NCBI GenBank assembly: GCA_016186945.1 | Contig: JACPKR010000038.1 | Location: 32,072 to 96,071 of the forward strand | Direction of reading: 5' to 3' | From: Deltaproteobacteria bacterium | GTDB taxonomy: Bacteria; Bdellovibrionota_B; Oligoflexia; Oligoflexales; Bog-1112 | DNA: 64,000 nucleotides | In this document: positions 60,180 to 64,000 of the stretch, piece after piece | Layout: each line of letters begins with the position of its first letter | How positions within the stretch are numbered: position 1 is the stretch's first letter | The notes under the pieces: generated by a model | Seen by the model: only the letters and a program-made list of their open reading frames with translations | What the model was told of the DNA's origin: nothing | Databases searched by the model: none | Translations under genes and position numbers: made by a program

Positions 60180-61481
60180 ATGAGAATTTCTTGCTTGATA
60201 GCCTTCTCCCTTGCGGCACTGCACTTTGGCGGATGTAGGATTGCCGGAAAAAGGGAGACTGCCGCTCCTACTGATGTCGCACGAGGGAGCTTCGACGACA
60301 ACAATCGAATGGTCCTGCCGATTCCTACTGGTCTGGAGACCCCAACGACATCGTCCTCACAGCAGCCGCTTACACCTTCCCAACGCATGACTGCTTTCGG
60401 ACTGGCAGCTGGAACCAGCAAATTACAAGGCAGGCCACGGGAAGACTCACTGAGCGCCTCCATCACTGTAGATTGCTATAGCTTCGGCCCGCAGTTTGCC
60501 AACGACAATTGGTTTGCTTACGTTGAACTGCGCAAGGCAGGTGAAATTGTGCAAACGGATAACGTGAGCATTGAAGCTTGCGGAGATATTCAAATTGCTC
60601 TTTTTAGGCTGAACCGGGAATTTTCCTATGATGTTGAAGTTCTAATCTATTATGAATTTGAACTGCCTAATAAACCGGAAGTCGTTTTCTACAAAGGCAA
60701 GACTGACAAACCTTTCACGCCTGGTGATCGTAACGTGACCCTGACCCTGAATAAGTTGGTGCAGGATCAACGGGTCAATGTCGCCTACGAGAGGGGGCCT
60801 AAGGAAATTTGTCTGGAAGAAGGCTATTTCTGGAACGGCTTCGAATGTATCGACACACCGAAAACAGTCGTCTTCAACTACACGAGTCGTGCACAGTACG
60901 GAGATGCTGCCACATCGTCTCTGCAGAAGTGCCTCGAAATCTCAGATCAAGGGCGCTTGAAGACGTGCAACTTCGGAGAACCCAATCAAACCATGACCCT
61001 TCGCTTCTACCAGAAGGGCATTCGCGAGGGGGTTGACGATCCCCTGCTCCGTGACATCGAATGGTACTACATCCTCATCGGCCAAGAAGGAGCATCGGGA
61101 AATGTATGTCTTACATCGGGACTTACGGGAGAGGACCACGTACTTAAGAAGTCCGCATGTAAAGTGGACAAGACTGGTAAAGTGGATGAGAGCCAGTTGT
61201 TCTCAGTGTATCGTACAACACAGGCGGATAAAGTAGGCTTGGATACCTTCCGTATCGTCAGCCGTTATAAGAGCAAAGACGAACTTTGTGTCTCCGTGCC
61301 CCCAGAAGGGACTCTCAAGGGAACCTTACCTATGCAGGACGACGCTCTTGTACGGCTTCTCTCCTGCAACGAAAGTCCGGAAAACGTCAGGCAGAGCCAG
61401 TTCGTTATGTTCCAGGCTCTCTCCGACTTCGGACAGAAACAGGAAGACAAGAGACGGAGAGAATGGCCCACGAGTAAATAA
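60180..61481 (+). CDS. Lipoprotein of unknown function, possible trefoil-like C-terminus
   Basis: 433 residues; lipobox HFGGC (Cys19), Ser/Thr/Pro-rich linker to about 80, then a beta-strand domain (ASITVDCYSFGPQFANDN). In the C-terminal half, spaced Cys and strands (KCLEISDQGRLKTCNFGEPN; NVCLTSGLTG; ELCVSVPPEG; RLLSCNES) could form a ricin-type beta-trefoil, a sugar-binding fold; this is a pattern guess. GGAGAAAATGT precedes the ATG at 60180. Confidence 0.65.
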   Translation: MRISCLIAFSLAALHFGGCRIAGKRETAAPTDVARGSFDDNNRMVLPIPTGLETPTTSSSQQPLTPSQRMTAFGLAAGTSKLQGRPREDSLSASITVDCYSFGPQFANDNWFAYVELRKAGEIVQTDNVSIEACGDIQIALFRLNREFSYDVEVLIYYEFELPNKPEVVFYKGKTDKPFTPGDRNVTLTLNKLVQDQRVNVAYERGPKEICLEEGYFWNGFECIDTPKTVVFNYTSRAQYGDAATSSLQKCLEISDQGRLKTCNFGEPNQTMTLRFYQKGIREGVDDPLLRDIEWYYILIGQEGASGNVCLTSGLTGEDHVLKKSACKVDKTGKVDESQLFSVYRTTQADKVGLDTFRIVSRYKSKDELCVSVPPEGTLKGTLPMQDDALVRLLSCNESPENVRQSQFVMFQALSDFGQKQEDKRRREWPTSK

Positions 61482-61625
61482 GCCGTTTAGGGCACGTAGG
61501 GCAAGGAGGTGGTTTGGAGGAAACTGCGCAGCTGGTTCCTCCAAGAAATCCCTTGGGGGAGCGACGGTTCCCTCGCCCCCCCAAACCCCCCTCTCCCTTT
61601 TTGCCCCAAGTGGCTTACGCATTAC
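61481..61625 (+). repeat. Dispersed hairpin element, complete
   Basis: Left terminus diverged (ATAAGCCGTTTAGGGC), but the remainder is canonical: hairpin, CCCTTGGGGGAGCGACGGTT, C-rich tract and TGGCTTACGCATTAC. It directly follows the lipoprotein stop. Confidence 0.9.
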
Positions 61626-61681
61626 ACTTTTTTCGACACCCTTATAGCAAATTGTTCGATTGCATCGTATAATTTGTATAT

Positions 61682-62839
61682 ATGTGGATAAACCGGTCAT
61701 ATCAGAAGCTTATAGTAGACGCCGCCAAGACTCGCCCTGCGCTTGTTCTTACAGGTGCTCGTCAGACTGGCAAGACATCTCTATTATTACATCTTTTTCC
61801 CAACTTACGATTTGTTACGTTAGATTTACCAAGCGAGGCGGAACAAGCTGAAAAGGATGCCGAGCTGTTTCTTCAGCGATACCCGCCGCCGGTTATCATT
61901 GATGAGGTTCAGTATGCTCCCTCATTATTTCGTTTCATAAAAATCTACATCGACAAGAATCGAGATCAATCGGGAATGTTTTTCCTAACAGGATCACAGA
62001 AGTTTATCCTCATGAAGTCGGTGGGTGATTCCCTCGCTGGACGCATTGAGTTATTGGAGTTGGAGCCGTTGTCTCTGAGAGAGGTTCGCAATGGTGGCCT
62101 CGATTGGGGTTTGGAGGATGTCGTATTTAGAGGCGGTTTCCCTGAACTGTATCGAAATCCAGAAATATCGGTCATCCGCTTTTTTAGCGCTTTTGTTGCA
62201 AGTTACCTGGAGCGCGATGTTAAAGGAATTCTCAATGTCTCAAATCTTCGCGATTTCGAACGCTTTTTACGTGCGTGTGCTCTGCGCTCCGGGCAAGTTC
62301 TCAACAAGAACGAGCTTGCTAAAGACGTGGGCATCAGCCCTTCAACAGCAGGAGCCTGGCTGTCCGTTCTGGAAGCTTCGGGCCAGGTAGCTTTGCTTGA
62401 ACCTTGGTTCAGCAACAAAACGAAATCACTCATCAAATCGCCGAAACTCTACCTGACCGATTCGGGGTTGATGAATTTTCTCCTAAACATAGACTCAAAA
62501 GAGAGGATGCTAAGCTCCCCTTTCATTGGCAGCATTTGGGAGACCTTTGTTTTTTCCGAGTTGAGAAAACTCCATGAAAAACATTTGGGAACCTGGAAAT
62601 GGAACTTCTGGGCGGACCGATCTCGCGAGGTTGATTTCCTCTCAGATCGTGGAGGACGGTTTACCTTGTATGAAGCCAAATGGAACGAAAGGCCCGAATT
62701 TTCCGATACCGATCACCTGCGTTTCGTGATTCGGATCTTGAATCCTGATCGAATTGACCAAGCTGGGGTCATTTGCCGCACCCGGGTGCAATACCCCATT
62801 TCTGCCACGATTTCCGCACTTCCGTTAGACAGCCTTTAG
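61682..62839 (+). CDS. P-loop ATPase with DUF4143-type C-terminus
   Basis: 385 residues. Walker A GARQTGKTS (25-33), Walker B PVIIDEVQYAP and sensor FLTGSQKF mark an AAA-type ATPase. The C-terminal domain with FWADRSREVDFL and TLYEAKW resembles the nuclease-like end of DUF4143 proteins. They are common accessory genes of unclear function. The ATG at 61682 has a weak ribosome-binding site; TATAAT lies a few bases upstream (61666-61671). Confidence 0.83.
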   Translation: MWINRSYQKLIVDAAKTRPALVLTGARQTGKTSLLLHLFPNLRFVTLDLPSEAEQAEKDAELFLQRYPPPVIIDEVQYAPSLFRFIKIYIDKNRDQSGMFFLTGSQKFILMKSVGDSLAGRIELLELEPLSLREVRNGGLDWGLEDVVFRGGFPELYRNPEISVIRFFSAFVASYLERDVKGILNVSNLRDFERFLRACALRSGQVLNKNELAKDVGISPSTAGAWLSVLEASGQVALLEPWFSNKTKSLIKSPKLYLTDSGLMNFLLNIDSKERMLSSPFIGSIWETFVFSELRKLHEKHLGTWKWNFWADRSREVDFLSDRGGRFTLYEAKWNERPEFSDTDHLRFVIRILNPDRIDQAGVICRTRVQYPISATISALPLDSL

Positions 62840-63532
62840 ATTTCATAAACGAAAAAATCGCGATAAACTCAAGCTGTCCGCCGCTCAGATTTTTGAATCG
62901 ATCTACTTCGTATACGTACGTTTTATCATCCATTGAAATTGTGCCCCGGCTACCGTCGGAAAATGCCGTTGACTTTTTGCCAAAGGCTTCCACGATGCCC
63001 GTTTTCAACTTAAATTGCGGATCACTTCGAAAGGTTGGCGAAGGAATGACGATCTCACCGTTATCAATTGCCGCCTGCACTTTCTCCGTCACAAGTTTCG
63101 GTCGTAAATCCAAAGCATGGAGTACTGTGATGTCGCCTTCCTGTTTGAGAATGCGAAACTCGGTCGTTCCTCTCACAACGGTTTTTCCCACGGAAGGTTC
63201 TATGTTCTTTACCAAGGGATCGCTGCTTTTGAGAACGACAAAAACACTATCCTCCTCAGGTTTGAAGGTCAACTCCTCGACCCGACGAATCTCGATATTT
63301 GGGAATCAGGAATCGTTTCTGTTAGGCCAAAAACGTTTTCGTTCCTGACTAGCACAATCCTCTTGATGTAACGGAGCAATGTTGGATCGCTATAGGTTTC
63401 GAGTGTGGGCAGTGTTTCTTGGGTAGCAAATTCCGTGGAGAGAAGTTTTTGTTCTGTTTCCTGCCTTTTTTTGCAACTTTCTTAAATAAAGAAAACGGAA
63501 ATCAGCAAAACGACGGTTAGTCTTCTTTTCAC
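62769..63532 (-). pseudogene. Lipoprotein gene with a nonsense and a frameshift mutation
   Basis: On the minus strand a GTG at 63532 begins KRRLTVVLLISVFFI, then an in-frame TAA falls just before ESCKKRQETEQ, exactly where a lipobox Cys should be. The frame continues to TIPDSQ, then needs a one-base shift near 63305 to continue as IEIRRVEELTFKPEEDSVF and run on to the end at 62769. One T restored at GATTCCC would give IPDFPNIEIRR. Family unknown. Two independent lesions suggest true decay, though assembly error cannot be excluded. The tail overlaps the convergent ATPase gene by 71 bases. Confidence 0.65.
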
Positions 63533-63739
63533 TTTTTTGAGTCCTGGAGTGTTTTTCTTATTTTCTCATGAAGTTGTAGTGGTGTCACATGACAGGCAGC
63601 TTGGATGCTGTACAGCGTTGCACTTCAGAAAATTGATGATTCGCTTTTCCGCGGCGCCCTTCCAACCCGTCAACCCTCCACGCGGTCTGCGATCATACAA
63701 AAAAATGCGACATCTTGGGACTTTCCTTGAAAAAAATGG

Positions 63740-64000
63740 ACTCTTGTAAAGCAACAGGGCTGGCAGCACCAAGTAGTCTCGCGCACGAGAGCAGGCACCT
63801 AACCCGACATGCTTTCTATGACGGAACGTGGCAACCCTGTATCCCTCCTTCTCACGAAGGACAGTCATCTGTGAAGCTGACCTATGGGGGTGCAAGACAG
63901 GGATAGCTACAGAAGCGAATGCCTCTCTGTAATCGAGAGGATACGGGTCTTAACGTTACCCGGCACGAAAGTGAGCCTGCGGTAGCTTGGTCTTTCATCG
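63740..64000 (+). ncRNA. Structured-RNA-like segment, possibly 5' part of a group II intron
   Basis: No reading frame. A series of close hairpins is visible: TCTCG/CGAGA (63777-63790), TCCTTC/GAAGGA (63846-63861), CCTCTC/GAGAGG (63922-63940), CGGGT/ACCCG (63944-63962), and CAC-GAAA-GTG (63964-63973) with a GNRA tetraloop. The density and the GAAA loop are like domain I of group II introns, and the wording GGCACCTAACCCGACATG seems familiar from such introns. The reverse transcriptase would lie beyond the window. The 5' boundary is not determined; nothing is seen in 63533-63739. Confidence 0.4.

Noticed and set aside
63537-63749. 70-residue frame near the right end
   Set aside because: Unsupported by ribosome-binding site or composition, and it runs up to the structured-RNA-like segment.

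Overview
The window looks like the chromosome of a free-living Gram-negative bacterium of moderate GC. It encodes an envelope rich in lipoproteins, a FadL-type porin, a TonB-like protein, a GspC-like protein and two Tat-type signal sequences. It also carries a futalosine-pathway menaquinone gene (mqnD). This mixture would fit a deltaproteobacterial or Bdellovibrionota/Oligoflexia-type lineage, but no single marker here decides the taxonomy. No rRNA, tRNA, phage or transposase gene was recognised.

Layout. 1-8.2 kb: a partial GH1 glycosidase, an NhaC antiporter, AlkB alkane hydroxylase, FolP, a CHAP-like lipoprotein, MqnD and a PhoD-like phosphatase. 8.3-13.8 kb: a complete oppABCDF peptide-import operon on the minus strand. 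14-21 kb: a 1027-residue lipoprotein, a lone ketoacyl synthase, a LEA-like lipoprotein, a pectinacetylesterase-like enzyme and a GspC-like PDZ protein. 21-24.7 kb: LOG-family, TPR, 2H phosphodiesterase and FadL-like genes. 24.8-27.2 kb: an operon of a VTC-domain protein, a DUF4956 membrane protein and a propeller-like protein, with a visible promoter. 27.3-29 kb: a broken gene, repeats and a BrnT/BrnA-like toxin-antitoxin pair. 29.1-32.6 kb: two paralogous lipoproteins with a His...Asn-Cys order that suggests a permuted papain-like fold. 32.9-44 kb: mostly housekeeping (YbgC-like, Tex, Ndk, spermidine-synthase-like membrane fusion, exported Pcm, asparaginase, AAG glycosylase, O-methyltransferase, IHF/HU). 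44-61.5 kb: DNA methyltransferase, NagZ, aminotransferase, aquaglyceroporin, CBS protein, TonB, PiT, UbiX, proline dehydrogenase, histidine kinase, ThiL, MurI and Tat/lipoprotein genes. 61.6-64 kb: a DUF4143-type ATPase, a doubly disrupted lipoprotein gene and a structured-RNA-like segment that may be the 5' part of a group II intron.

The most striking property is repeat content. One short, non-coding element of about 146 bp when complete has terminal inverted repeats beginning GTAATGCGTAAGCC and an internal hairpin (TTGGAGGAA...TTCCTCCAA). It occurs at 21 intergenic loci plus one diverged fragment inside a coding sequence. It sits almost always at gene 3' ends. It supplies the stop codon of two genes and apparently a ribosome-binding site for a third, forms a 45-bp tandem array, and in one place is bounded by a 14-bp direct repeat. 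A second element with CTATAGTATT termini and a third family (a GC-rich palindrome that has grown into a 16-copy array) are also present. Together they mark a genome being actively reshaped by small non-autonomous elements.

The starts given are my choice from ribosome-binding sites and domain boundaries. Many apparent longer reading frames begin inside the repeat element and are not believed.
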